DNA from: Dryococelus australis
Lineage: Eukaryota; Arthropoda; Insecta; Phasmatodea; Phasmatidae
Direction of reading: 5' to 3'
Assembly (NCBI GenBank): GCA_029891345.1
Contig: CM057006.1
Span: 43,499,056 to 43,563,055 of the forward strand
Length of the DNA stretch: 64,000 nucleotides
The notes beneath the pieces were generated by a model. The model did no database searches and was not told the origin of the DNA. It saw only the letters and a program-made list of their open reading frames with translations. Positions 44,460-54,570 of the stretch are shown one piece after another. The number at the start of each line of letters is the position of its first letter. The first letter of the stretch is position 1. Made by a program: the position numbers and the translations under genes.

Positions 44460-44970
44460 TTGACTGTAAACTCCCTTTCATAACTAAGTTTCTATTTATA
44501 AATGAACTAAAAAGATAAAACTAACTATAGGAGTAGTCACAGAATTTGTAGAACTTGTAAGACTTGGTCGAACAGCTGTCATAAACTTTACTACAAATTA
44601 ATATATTTGTATCAATTTATACTTAGTATATAAAGGCTTGGCGTAATATAGAACATATACCTCATTTGCGTTAGCGTAGTAAGCACATTCTCGTGTAAGG
44701 CTCTTAACTATTCGCAATATAGAACGTATACTTCATTTGCGTAAGCGTAGTAACGACATATCTTGCGTAAGGCTCTTAACTATTCGTGTCAAGCTTTTAT
44801 ATAATAAATATAAATTGATACAGGAATGTTACTTTGTAGTAAATTCTCTTAACGGCTGTTCAACAACGTCTTAGAAATTCTACAAATTCTTTAACTGCTT
44901 CTATAATTATTTTTATCTTCTTAGTTTATTTGTAAATAAAAACTTGGTTTTAAAAGTTTTTTTACAGTTA
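44460..44970. mobile_element. Foldback-like element: 180-bp inverted arms around a tandem duplication
   Basis: The left arm (44460-44640) and right arm (44790-44970) are inverted copies. For example ACAGAATTTGTAGAACTTG on the left pairs with the inverse of AGAATTTGTAGAATTTCTA on the right, and TTTACTACAAATTAATATAT pairs with the inverse of TTTACTACAAAGTAACATTC. The 149-bp loop holds two direct repeats of 73 and 72 bp (44641-44713, 44714-44785), each with ATATAGAAC and ATTTGCGTWAGCGTAGTAA. A transcript could form a long imperfect hairpin. No frame is present. Confidence 0.7.
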
Positions 44971-45513
44971 ATTTATTTTTCATTTTTTAGACTCGCATAT
45001 TTATTATATAGGTAGTCTGTTTATACATTCACAAACTCGTCTGTCATCGGTATCGCTTGCGATCAGGCGAGTTTCAATGCACTCTTTTCACGGGAAGTTG
45101 AACCGACATGCTGAATATTCAATATTCATCTAACACTTGTGTGTATGTCGATGTATTTGACGTTTCAATACGAGCTCACATGCACACACGCGGTCGATCA
45201 TTTGAATTCCTTCTTGTGTTTTAAAGTTTGGATGGTCTTTCACCCACACGACCATGCGTAAATGATGACTTCCCCGGCACTGAAACTCTGCACGCCACCA
45301 GTAATCGACAACTTGTCCACCAAATAATACATCGTGGTTGCTAGTGGATCGGTGGGCACCGGACAGACACCTCACAGACACCTACCGTACATAAGTGAAG
45401 TTAAATAAAAGTTTGTAGAAATGGTTAAAACCTATATATTTTTATAGACGTTGTCAGGTGTTAAAACTGTTTACGCTATCTTTTGCAGTACCGACAGGAC
45501 TCTAATTGAAGTA
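44971..45513. other. Unassigned stretch
   Basis: An 83-codon minus-strand frame (45130-45381) is not recognised. Confidence 0.35.
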
Positions 45514-45790
45514 CATAGCCGGTTCACGATTACTTCCGAATTTCCTGCAGTCCTGCCGAAGTTCTACTTCCAGGGTGTTTTTCTGCCTCGCCTAGCCAAA
45601 ACTTGGCCGCGTCTGGAAAATTACAACAAAGAGACAACGCAGTGTATTCGTGCGCACCCGGTGTAAAGATATTCTGCTGCATAAAAAAATATTTCTTATA
45701 AGTGTTGTCGTCGCAGCTCTTTTCTCACTATTTTAATTCATATTAACTATAAATGAAATATAAATAAAATATTAGTATAACCTGAAGTTA
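45514..45790 (+). mobile_element. Family C MITE, copy 3, right end missing
   Basis: Left end CATAGCCGGTTCACGATTAC, subterminal CCTGCCGAAGTTCTACTTCC, CATATTAACTATAAATGAAA in the interior. The match fades after about 45790. Confidence 0.65.
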
Positions 45791-46334
45791 GGTGTTTTTT
45801 TATATATTTTTCTATGGTAAAGTATAATATGCGCGTCATATATAATATAATCAGGAACCAAACAATGAAATCATAAAAAAACGTAGGAAGAAACCTGCGA
45901 ATGGGTTATAGCTGGCCGTGTCTGCACTGACTTCAATGTAGCGTATATATGATTGGCTTATCAATGTCGTCCTTAGGGCAACCGCGCTTCTGAACCACGG
46001 ATACACAAAAAATAATACTTTGAGGTAAACGACGCCTTTAAAGATAGCATACACAAAGATGCAGCTTGATATATTAAGATCATTCAGTCCTTCACATTTT
46101 TGTCTAAAGGAATAATTTTGGAAGTTGTCTGTAAACTTAACTTTACCTGAAGTTCCACCTGAAAACGTCTCGCCCTTCCATGATTTACTCAAGATCAGAT
46201 CCTGGAATCTTGTCCGAAGGGCAGCGCTTTAGCTGTCTACAGCAAGCGGGTCGTCAACCTTGTAACACTTTGTTTTAATTAATGGTAAAAGTGTATCTGA
46301 CCATGCCTTGGAGCACACGGGAAATATGAAGGGG
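45791..46334. other. Unassigned stretch with a 113-codon minus-strand frame
   Basis: The frame at 45851-46192 (minus) has balanced composition with a hydrophobic stretch (IFKGVVYLKVLFFVYPW). It has no recognised family and no supporting neighbours, so it is left as unassigned. Confidence 0.25.
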
Positions 46335-47110
46335 CTACACTGAGAGAAAATTGAACAAAATATTTGTTTGTATATGGCCAAATATATATTTAGTTGTCCT
46401 AACAAAATATATTGTTGAGCAAACAAAATTTGAATAGCAACAAAATTATTTTTGCTAGTCTAAAAAAATGTATGTTTGAATAAACAAAATCTCTTTGTTG
46501 GCCCAAAACAAAAATTAGTCTGTCAACTAAATATTTTGTTGAATCAACCGTATGTATTTGTTTGGCCACTTATTCGACTGCCTTCGTTCGAAAATACAGC
46601 TAGAGGGTTTGTATGTATTTTTTGTGACAATTAGGATAGTAACCGTGTTTCTTAGTGCATCTATTGATACTTAACAATTATGTAAACACATTAATAAAAC
46701 GATGCAACAAGAAACAAACAAGTAAAGCTGTAAAACATGAAATATTTGTTTGCACACGTTGCACAATATTTGGAGTAGGCCTATATCTATTTAAAATCTT
46801 TCAGGCGTCATCAGTTGTCTCATTATCTGAGATTACTAAGGCGTAGCGCTCGGACACAGGTAATCTATGTTCGAAACTCGGTCGAACTTGTATAAAAAAA
46901 ATTTATATCGGCCGAAACTGTTTAATTTGCGTGTAGCCAAACAAATCTTTAGTTGCCCCAACAAAATCGTACAGTTTGAAGCAACCAAATGAGAATAACG
47001 TAATAATTTGGTTTCAGCGACACAATATTTCATTGCCCCGATACAAACAAGTAATTTGGTCGCACCAAACAAATCTTGTTTAATTCGACAATATCTTTTT
47101 CCCAGTGTAG
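46335..47110 (+). mobile_element. Family G element, copy 1
   Basis: Left end CTACACTGAGAGAAAATTGA, right end the inverse of CTACACTGGGAAAAAGATAT. Both subterminal regions are built of variants of CAAACAAATATTTTGTT and related AT-rich words. The central 350 bp is ordinary sequence and includes a tRNA-like relic at about 46826-46890 (GGCGTAGCGCTCGGACACAGG then GTTCGAAACTC). The second copy at 52004-52773 is inverted and nearly the same length. No coding frame. Confidence 0.75.
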
Positions 47111-47243
47111 CACGGGGAGTCAGCTCCAGTGCAGCGGAGATGCGTGCACAAAGTGACGAAGTTGATCAAAATCTCGGTGTCGTAACGTTACTTAATTTTT
47201 GGTCCTGCGCGCGTTTTCTTGCCTGAACTGCTTTTTGAAACCA
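47111..47243. other. Unassigned spacer
   Basis: Short spacer between the G element and the SINE; nothing recognised. Confidence 0.4.
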
Positions 47244-47435
47244 GGGGCCGCGGTGGTGCAGCTGCTAGAGCGCTCGCCTACCGCCGAGGTGAACTGGGCT
47301 CGATTCCCGGAGGGGCCGCTCTCGGTTTGTCGCACGCGGGAATCGTGCTTTTGCATTTTGAAGCTTCTCCGTACTCAACTCGCTTCGCCCTTATCGGCTC
47401 CCGCCTGCCTGGCGTTCGACCTGCGTTGCAGTGTG
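47244..47435 (+). mobile_element. tRNA-derived SINE, partial
   Basis: Head GGGGCCGCGGTGGTGCAGCT, B box GGGCTCGATTCCCGGAGG. The body soon diverges: TCGCACGCGGGAATCGTGCT is present but the GGTCGGCGGG block is missing. Confidence 0.7.
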
Positions 47436-47439
47436 TTTG

Positions 47440-47640
47440 AAATACACGTTTTCCCACGCAACTATTAAGATTGCGTCTAATGCGCGGATCTGCGAGAAAT
47501 AACACACTTCATGCAAGCGCTGCGGAGTGCTTTCAAGACGTCACGAACGTTATGAACTTGATTTCAGAATACTCCAGAGTTGCTGAAAACGGCTTTTCCA
47601 AAGCGCCGTGTTAACGGGCAGAGCGGCCTGCCAGGTTCAC
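47440..47640 (+). repeat. Family E fragment
   Basis: GAATACTCCAGAGTTGCTGA and ACGGCTTTTCCAAAGCGC correspond to 27680-27740 (AGTACTCCAAAATGTCTAAA) and 57590-57640. The start (TGTTTGAAATACACGTTTTC) matches 57155-57175. Confidence 0.4.
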
Positions 47641-48020
47641 ACCTTCACGTATTTATCCAGGACACGGGCCGTGATTGCTGAAATTAGTTATGAAATCGCA
47701 GACCACAGAAATCCCCCACTCCACCGGCCAGTAAACGGGAGACAACACAGCAGGTATAGGGCAGTGTAGCCGGTGGGCGGTGTCTTTCGTCGTCGGGCCA
47801 TTGGAACGAGGAAACCACTGAAGATGGGTGTGTCCGGGCGTCGACTTCCGCCATCATAATCAGCCTCCAAAATCATGAAAAAGGAGGGTGACTCTCCAAT
47901 TAGACTTTACTCAATTTGGCTGGTTAGATATGTATAATTGAGTATAAATTAATATTGTACATCCCTAATTTTAAATAAACCCTTTCAGTATAAACTTGCA
48001 TCGCCCCTATATTCCCCATT
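47641..48020. other. Unassigned stretch
   Basis: No recognised feature. Confidence 0.35.
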
Positions 48021-48450
48021 TATAATCCATTCACGGTTATTTCAGCTTTTTCTGAGCCCTGCTAAAGTTCTACTTTCAGTATATTCTTCCGCCTCATACA
48101 AACTAAGCTTAACTAAGTCTGAAAAAATTACACCGGAGGGACAACGCACCGCATTCATGCGCACTCAGTTGTAACAGTATTTTGTATAAGAACTATTTAT
48201 TACTAGGTATTACCAGCGTACCTATTTTCTCGCTGTTTTAATTCAATTATTTATAAATAAAGCAATATAATTTATAGGTAAAATATGAATAACATTTCAA
48301 TTTAACAGAGAAATAAGAAACTTTTATGAACACAAGTATAAAACGCTTGTGGTACATGGCATATGTTGGAAATAACTAAACACGTCATACATGGGGAGAT
48401 TTTTCAAAAGTTTGACTCAAAAAGTGCGAAGATACCGCGAATAAACTATA
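48021..48450 (+). mobile_element. Family C MITE, copy 4, complete
   Basis: 430 bp, TATAATCCATTCACGGTTAT at left and the inverse of TATAGTTTATTCGCGGTATC at right. Interior AAGTATAAAACGCTTGTGGT. Confidence 0.8.
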
Positions 48451-48584
48451 TAAACCGTACTCCAGGTAAGCAATAACAGACCCCCTAAGTTATGAATCTT
48501 CATGTGAGCAGTTAGAATCTATTAATCATAGCAGCTGTATTTCAAGATATACGCTTCAAATACATACAAAACTACTCGAGGGTT

Positions 48585-48831
48585 GGGTCCGCGCTGGCTA
48601 AGCGGTTAGCCCGCTCGCCTCCCACCAAGGCGGTTCAATCCCCGGCCGGGTCACCGAATTTTCGCAAGTGGGAATCGTGCCGGACGATGCCGTTGGTCGA
48701 CGGGTTTTCTCGGGGATTTCCGGTTTCCCCCTCCCCTTCATTCCGGCGCCGCTCCATATTCACTTCAATCACCCTCATCGGCTCTCAAGACCTCGCTGTT
48801 AGAAGCTGCCCATATCTCTTCACTTACTTAT
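48585..48831 (+). mobile_element. tRNA-derived SINE
   Basis: The A box TGGCTAAGCGG and B box GGTTCAATCCCC are both good, but seven or so bases of the tRNA-like part before the B box are lost. Full body and tail TCTCTTCACTTACTTA. Confidence 0.8.
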
Positions 48832-48835
48832 AACC

Positions 48836-48930
48836 TTGCTTTTAAAGGCGATGGCGCACTTCATACGCGTGGCAGTGTCGCCCTTGCTCCTTGATCTCAA
48901 ACGCGGAGAAGATCCATTTACACTTCACTG
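48836..48930 (+). repeat. Family E fragment
   Basis: AAAGGCGATGGCGCACTTCA, CGCGTGGCAGTGTCGCCCTT and CTCAAACGCGGAG match 27888-27965 and 57808-57885. It begins right at the SINE tail. Confidence 0.45.
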
Positions 48931-49229
48931 CTGTTGGCGGTGTGAGGGTTCAAGGTTACAGGCAGAGGAATTTTAACTTTTGGTATTTTAAAATTATAAT
49001 GTAACTTTTTCTTTTAAACGTTAACAAAATCATCTTAAGCCTCTGTTTTCAAATTTAACTTGTTTTTAAATTTTATAACTCGACAAATTTTGTTTCGACT
49101 ATTTTATAAATTTATTTTAAATTAAAGTAACTGAGATAAGTTATGGCCTTCGGCTGGGTACTGGCGCCATTTTAATATATTCTGTTCTGTTCTGCTGTTT
49201 CAACCGTTATAATCCTTATTAAGTATTTT
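48931..49229. other. Unassigned AT-rich stretch
   Basis: No recognised feature. Confidence 0.35.
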
Positions 49230-49737
49230 AGTGGACGTCTTTGGAAAACATGCGTGGCTCGTAGGAAGATGGCCGGGGATATTGACGGCCGATGAAGAAG
49301 TGAATCGCGTGCGCTCACATCCTCCGTGAAATATTAACCAATGAAGATTTGTTTAGCTTCTGCTCCCAAGGCACCGAGTAAATAGCCGGGTTCCCGGGCG
49401 AGAGACCGAAACGGGGTAGAAAGGGAGACTGCAATTTCAATTTTTAATATACGCGGAAAAGACAGAAGTGTTCTGTCCGTATGCGTGTGCGAGGGGGGCT
49501 GGTTGGGGGGAGAAAAAGGAACGTGGCTTTCAGATTCGTGACATTAACAGTGCTGCAAGCCCTCTTTTTTATTGCTACCTATCTCGCTGCCGCTTTGTGG
49601 TAAGTGGCGAAGCGAACCCTGGCCGCTCATAATAACTGCGAGGAGAATTTCCAATTACATTTAGGACGAGCACGTTCTGCGGTCGTTGATCAGCCTTGTC
49701 CCGAGGCCGACCAAGTTCATCTCAGTCGTGCTGTGTC
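49230..49737. other. Non-repetitive G+C-richer island, candidate regulatory DNA
   Basis: Includes GCGTGCGCTCACATCCTCCG near 49305 and a G-rich stretch near 49490-49512. No protein-like frame and no repeat family, bounded on the right by a family C element. Confidence 0.3.
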
Positions 49738-50150
49738 TATAATCCATTCATTTTTTTGAAGCCCTGCAAAAGTTCTACTTTCAGGATATTCCTCCGCCCC
49801 GTGAAAACTGAGCTTACCCAAGTCTGGAAAATTACACCGGGAGACAACGCACCTCTTTCCTGTGCACTCAGTTCTAATATTATTTTACACGATGACTATT
49901 ACTAGGAGCTCGCCACCAACACAGATTTTTCCTCACTGCTTTTATTCGTGTTTATTAGAAAATAAATATTATAATTTATAAATAAAATACGATTAAAGCT
50001 CCTGTTTAACGAAAAATAAGATACGTCTATGTTTACAGAGGTATAAAACGCTTGATACATGGCATATTTAGGAAATAACTAAATACCTAATAAATGGGGT
50101 GATTTTTCAAAGGTTTGTGTTAAAACATCCTAGGTGATTATGAATGGACT
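49738..50150 (+). mobile_element. Family C MITE, copy 5
   Basis: Left end TATAATCCATTCATTTTTTT lacks about 12 bp of the usual terminus; right end altered (GATTATGAATGGACTGACTA). Interior AGGTATAAAACGCTTGATAC. Confidence 0.7.
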
Positions 50151-50374
50151 GACTATATATGCTGTACTACAGTGGATGTATTTTCCACAGCCTGTTAATA
50201 TTACTTCCTTTCTTTTGATTTTATTTTTTGTTCCTTTACAAGTATCTACGTATAAGTCAATAGTTTTTAACGTTTGTTTTTCAACCCCATTGTGAGTTGT
50301 ACATTAAATAGGCGCATTTTTAAGATTATTGATTTTTATAGCACTTTCGGTTCCAAAAGATAAATTATTGTAAA
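50151..50374. other. Unassigned spacer
   Basis: No recognised feature. Confidence 0.35.
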
Positions 50375-50775
50375 CTAGCGACTCGCCCCGGCCTCGCTCT
50401 TGTGCGTTTTACAAATATGGCGTTGTTTAAAAATTATTACAGTGGGCCATCCTTAAAATAAGCATATGCTGTCGCGGAATTTTTTTAGACCTTTTTGAGA
50501 TCTACAATTCTGTAGTATATTGATTTGGTGTATCTCTTATGGTTTTGTCAGCATAAGCCATGTAAGCGCCCGAAAAACTGATGTTCCGGCGTGATAAGAA
50601 AACGTTGAAATTTCCCTACTATCCTTACATTAAATATTAATGTATTATTTGACTAAACCATTCTCAAGGAATTCTTTAAATGACGGTGATAACCTCATCA
50701 AAATCCTTCAAGTGGTTTAGAAGACAGCCGAATACATAGACACACGCCGTCTGGCGACTTTGTTTTATATTGTGA
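50375..50775 (+). repeat. Family D repeat, copy 2 (LINE-tail-like)
   Basis: Begins ACTAGCGACTCGCCCCGGCC, matching the style of 3690 and 38939, and ends CAAAATCCTTCAAGTGGTTT then ACATAGACACACGCCGTCTG. Matches 35903-36300 inverted. Confidence 0.55.
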
Positions 50776-51313
50776 ATAAATTTGCAGCTGAATTGAAGAC
50801 AGTTATTATACGTTCTTGGTCAATATAAATGTAGCTTTTAGCTCTCCAACGTAAAATTTCTGATTTAATATGTCTTACGAACTGTTCGTTCTTTTCGCAG
50901 GTAAACATGTAGGTGGTATGATTGACTTTTCCATGCAGTAATTGCACATTTTAATGCGGCTTAAGACAGCTTGCATACTAGGTGATAGGAAGTTTTCAAC
51001 TAAAAGGTAGCGAAAAGTGCAATAGTGCAAACCATAAAAAAAATAGGACAGAGAAAGCAGCAGGTGGAATAGACAAGGTGGTGTCGGGGGAAGAAAGCAG
51101 TATTTTCCGTAGATTTGCAATCTACAGAGGCGTGCATATACGGAGTCTCACGCCAAGACGGGGGGAAAATAAAGACTGCATTTCTCAAACGCCGTCGATC
51201 CCTTTTTCTCATTTTCTTTGGAGAGTCGAAGCTGGATTCGCATTCCTCTCGTAGTAGAAGTACGCATGTAAAATTGGAACTTTCTTCGCGTTGGTTTTTC
51301 GTGTCCCGATGTG
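50776..51313. other. Unassigned stretch
   Basis: Several overlapping frames of 60-90 codons on both strands, none recognised. Confidence 0.3.
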
Positions 51314-51591
51314 TACGGTCCGTTCACCGCTACTTCCAACTTTTCTGAAGCACTGATAAAGTTCTACTTTCATGCTATCCTTCCGCCTCGTGCAAACAAA
51401 ACTCGACTAAGTAGAAAATTGTTTTAGGACTATTTCGTATTAGCTATTATCAACACACTTATTTTCTCTCTGTTTTCGTTCATATCGATTATAAATGAAA
51501 TAGTATAATTAGCAGACAAAATACAAGTAAAATTTATTTTAACAAAAATACATAAGTATAAAATGCTTTTGATACATTACCTATACTATAA
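51314..51591 (+). mobile_element. Family C MITE, left part (copy 6)
   Basis: Left end TACGGTCCGTTCACCGCTAC, GCACTGATAAAGTTCTACTT, interior GTATAAAATGCTTTTGATAC. The expected right part seems to continue at 52774-52936. Confidence 0.65.
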
Positions 51592-51733
51592 AAAATTCTG
51601 GCAAATTTACTCAACTGTAATGAAAGTTTTCAAACTATACAGTATATGTTCATAGTACTATGTATAAGGCTGAAAATATAGGAATATTTAGCAACGCTAC
51701 CATACAAAGTTGGTAACATCGCTACGCATTTGA

Positions 51734-51967
51734 GGGGCCACGGTGCACGAACGGTTAGCCTGCTCGCCTCCCACCAAGGTGATCCGGGTTCAATCCCCGG
51801 CCTGGTCACTCCGGATTTTTGCATGTGGGAATCGTGCCGGACGATGTCGTTGGTCGGCGGGTTTTCTCGGGGATATCCTGTTTCCCCCGCCCTTTCATTC
51901 GCCACATCAATCACCCTAATCGGCTCTCAAGACCTTGATGTTAAGAGCCGTCCAAGTTGCTTCACTC
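51734..51967 (+). mobile_element. tRNA-derived SINE with perfect 10-bp target duplication
   Basis: Head GGGGCCACGGTGCACGAACGG, B box GGGTTCAATCCCCGGCC, complete body with a 20-bp deletion before ATCAATCACC. ACGCATTTGA at 51724-51733 and 51968-51977. One of the youngest-looking copies. Confidence 0.85.
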
Positions 51968-52003
51968 ACGCATTTGATTCTTTCCTGAGCAGCTGTAGGA
52001 ACG

Positions 52004-52773
52004 GTACATTGCGAAAAAGGTTTTGTTGAATCAAACAAGATTTGTTTGTATAGGGCCAATGAAATATTTTGTTGTTCTCATTTGGTTGCACCAAACTATA
52101 AGATTTGGTTGGTGCAACTAAAGATTTGTATAGCTACACGTACATTAAACAGTTTGGGGCGATCTAAAAAATCTAACAAGTACGACTGAGTTTCGAACCT
52201 TGATCACCTGTGTCCGAGCGCTACGCCTTAGTAATCTCAGCTAATGTGATAACTGATGACGTCGGAAAGTTTTTTAATAGATATACTGCAAATATTGGAC
52301 AACATGTGCAAACAAATATCTCAAGTTTTACAGCTTTACTTGTCAGTTTCTTGTTGCATAGTTTTATTAATGTGTTTATACGATTGTTAAGCATCAATAT
52401 ATGCACCAAACAAACACGGTTACTATCCTAATTGTCACAAAAAATACAAACAAACTCTCAAGCTGTATTTTCGAACGAAGGCAGACAAATTAGTGTCCAA
52501 ACAAATATATACAGTTGATTCAACAAACTATTTAGCTGACAGTCTAATTTTTTTTGGGCCCAAAATAGATATTTGGTCTATTCAAATATATATTTTGTTA
52601 GATGAACAAAAGTAATTTTGTTGCTTTTCAGATTTTGTTTACTCAACAATATATTTTGTTAGGACAACTAAATATATATTTGGCTCTAAACAAACAAATA
52701 TTTTGTTAGGACAACTAAATATATATTTGGCACTAAACAAACAAATATTTTGTTCGATTTTCTCTCAGTGTAC
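52004..52773 (-). mobile_element. Family G element, copy 2
   Basis: Inverted relative to 46335-47110. A clear 47-bp direct duplication lies in the right subterminal region (52652-52698 and 52699-52745; unit begins ATTTTGTTAGGACAACTAAA). The tRNA-like relic at about 52190-52235 reads TTTCGAACCTTGATCACC with GCGCTACGCC on the plus strand. Confidence 0.75.
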
Positions 52774-52936
52774 TATGGATGTATAGGAAATAATTTACCA
52801 TTCGCGCTTTGCCACTGTACGTATACACTGAAATGGTAAATTTACAAATATTTACTTCGAGTGTAAGTCGTCATACAAGGGGTAATTTATCATAGGTTTA
52901 AATTAGAAAGTGTGACGATACTGTGAACAGACTACA
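52774..52936 (+). mobile_element. Family C MITE, right part
   Basis: GTATAGGAAATAATTTACC near 52779, GTCATACAAGGGGTAATTTA near 52869 and the terminus ACTGTGAACAGACTACA match the right half of family C. Likely the other half of the element at 51314-51591. Confidence 0.5.
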
Positions 52937-53233
52937 GTATACTTAGTCTTGCATTTTCTTTACTAATTTACAGAGCTCTAGACGCTTCCGTCTTCTTTAG
53001 CGCGCCCTACCCAGGCCGCCAAACGGTGCACAGGACTTCAGCAAAAACGACGTATTATAAAACTACTCGGTTTGCTTAAGTAGCGTCTGCTTAGGAATAA
53101 CATTTAAGAAACCTTCTGGTTCTCCGTTTATCTCAGTTTATTTTTTCGCATGTGAAAATTGCTAAATCAAGCGTTTTCGAGGCCATTGTTAACGTGTGTA
53201 CAGTCCTGGTGCAGATACTTTAAAAAGTTATAT
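52937..53233. other. Unassigned spacer
   Basis: No recognised feature. Confidence 0.35.
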
Positions 53234-53656
53234 AGTCTGTTCACGATAAAATGAGCACTTTTGAAAGCCCTGCTGGAGATCTACTTGTATGCACGTTGTG
53301 TATTCTCCCGTCTTATGTGAAATTAACGTTTACATGGGTCTCGTCATTTTATTCATGCGTCGGTCAAATGAAAGTGTGAAATTATTAGTTGAGTAAATAT
53401 TTTACAAATCTGCTTATTTTCACACTTAGATGCTTTAAAAAAAACAAAAAGCGGAAGAAATAATATAAGTTATTAGAAATGGTTACCTAAAACTATGTAT
53501 TCGACGTTAAGATGTGGAACTACTTTCCCTCCATCGTTACCAACTTCACTGGGCGCATGTCACTCAGTGCGCCCGTTGAAATATATGCAGGCAGGGGCTG
53601 TGATTTTTTTTTTCTAAGGTTGATTTCAACAGTGCTTTCTTTATCGTGAACAGACA
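53234..53656 (-). mobile_element. Family A MITE, copy 11
   Basis: 423 bp in reverse orientation, left terminus AGTCTGTTCACGATAAAATG preceded by TATAT, right terminus ATCGTGAACAGAC. Confidence 0.8.
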
Positions 53657-53857
53657 AGTGCAGCACACTTTTGCTTTTGGTATCGCGGCATAATGTTGTA
53701 TATGTTTACTGCTTGGAGTCCGTAGAGGCGCGTCGGCGACGGGAAGACAGCACACAAGTTAAGTGTCTCGCGCGTAGAGGTTACGTCGAGGCGTGATGCA
53801 ACGTGCCTGAGTCGCCCTTAGCGCCCTCCCATTCTTCCGGCAACACAACAGGACAGA

Positions 53858-54136
53858 TTAACCCATTAAGACCCAGTGTACGCAATATTGTACATTACGC
53901 GCGTGTGGGTTAATTTTTGGCGTGTACTACATACTGCGAAGCTTAATGACCAATGATCTTACCTGCTGGTAAATTATTCGCAAACCGTTTCACTGGTCTA
54001 TGCCATAACTGGTCCATATAACTGTAGCTGAACGTATAGCTCACAGCTCATTGGCTGTGACAACGAAACAAATGTTTTGTGTCGACTAAAGTGCACCACC
54101 TAAGATCGTAAATTGAAGTCGGTCCGAAAGGGTTAA
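53858..54136. mobile_element. TTAA-bounded MITE (family N)
   Basis: Begins TTAACCCATTAAGACCCAGT and ends with the inverse of TTAACCCTTTCGGACC. TTAACCC ends with a TTAA duplication are the signature of piggyBac-type elements. 271 bp between the TTAA sites, non-coding. Confidence 0.6.
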
Positions 54137-54424
54137 GAATGTCACTAGTCCCCGGCTGAAGGCCATTACAGGTCGCAATTAATGCAAATTAAAGATTTTA
54201 GTTATGATATTTACAATTACAAAGGCTAAAAGATAAATTTTGTTATATTCTTTATATATATATAACTTTGATTAATAAAGTAAAAGTAAAATGTTGAAAT
54301 CGGTGCCACTGTCTCCTTCCGTTGGACACCTCATTCTACCCTAATGTCTTCCCTAAGCGGTGAAAGAGAGCTGGTGTTATTAGTTTCAAGAGCCCGTGTT
54401 ATGGCCTTCCACCTCGGCGTATTT
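54137..54424. other. Unassigned spacer
   Basis: Contains a short (TA)n near 54255. Nothing else recognised. Confidence 0.35.
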
Positions 54425-54570
54425 GATTATATTTCCGGCGTGGTCAGACCAGAAGTTTCGCGTGTAGGAAGCGTGCCAGACATTTCCTTTGGTCGCTGTA
54501 TTTATTTCTCCACTCCCCCCCCCCCAATCCCCTCATTCATCCCTCTCCAAGGTTGCATACTATCGCTTTC
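54425..54570 (+). mobile_element. Heavily decayed SINE body
   Basis: TTTCCGGCGTGGTCAGACC, TTTCGCGTGTAGGAAGCGTG then GGTCGCTGTATTTATTTCTC and a C run track the SINE body with many changes. The 130-codon frame across it (54344-54736) is therefore not a gene. Confidence 0.45.

Noticed and set aside
45851..46192. 113-codon minus-strand frame with a hydrophobic stretch
   Set aside because: Composition is plausible but no family, start context or conserved neighbour supports it; left as unassigned.
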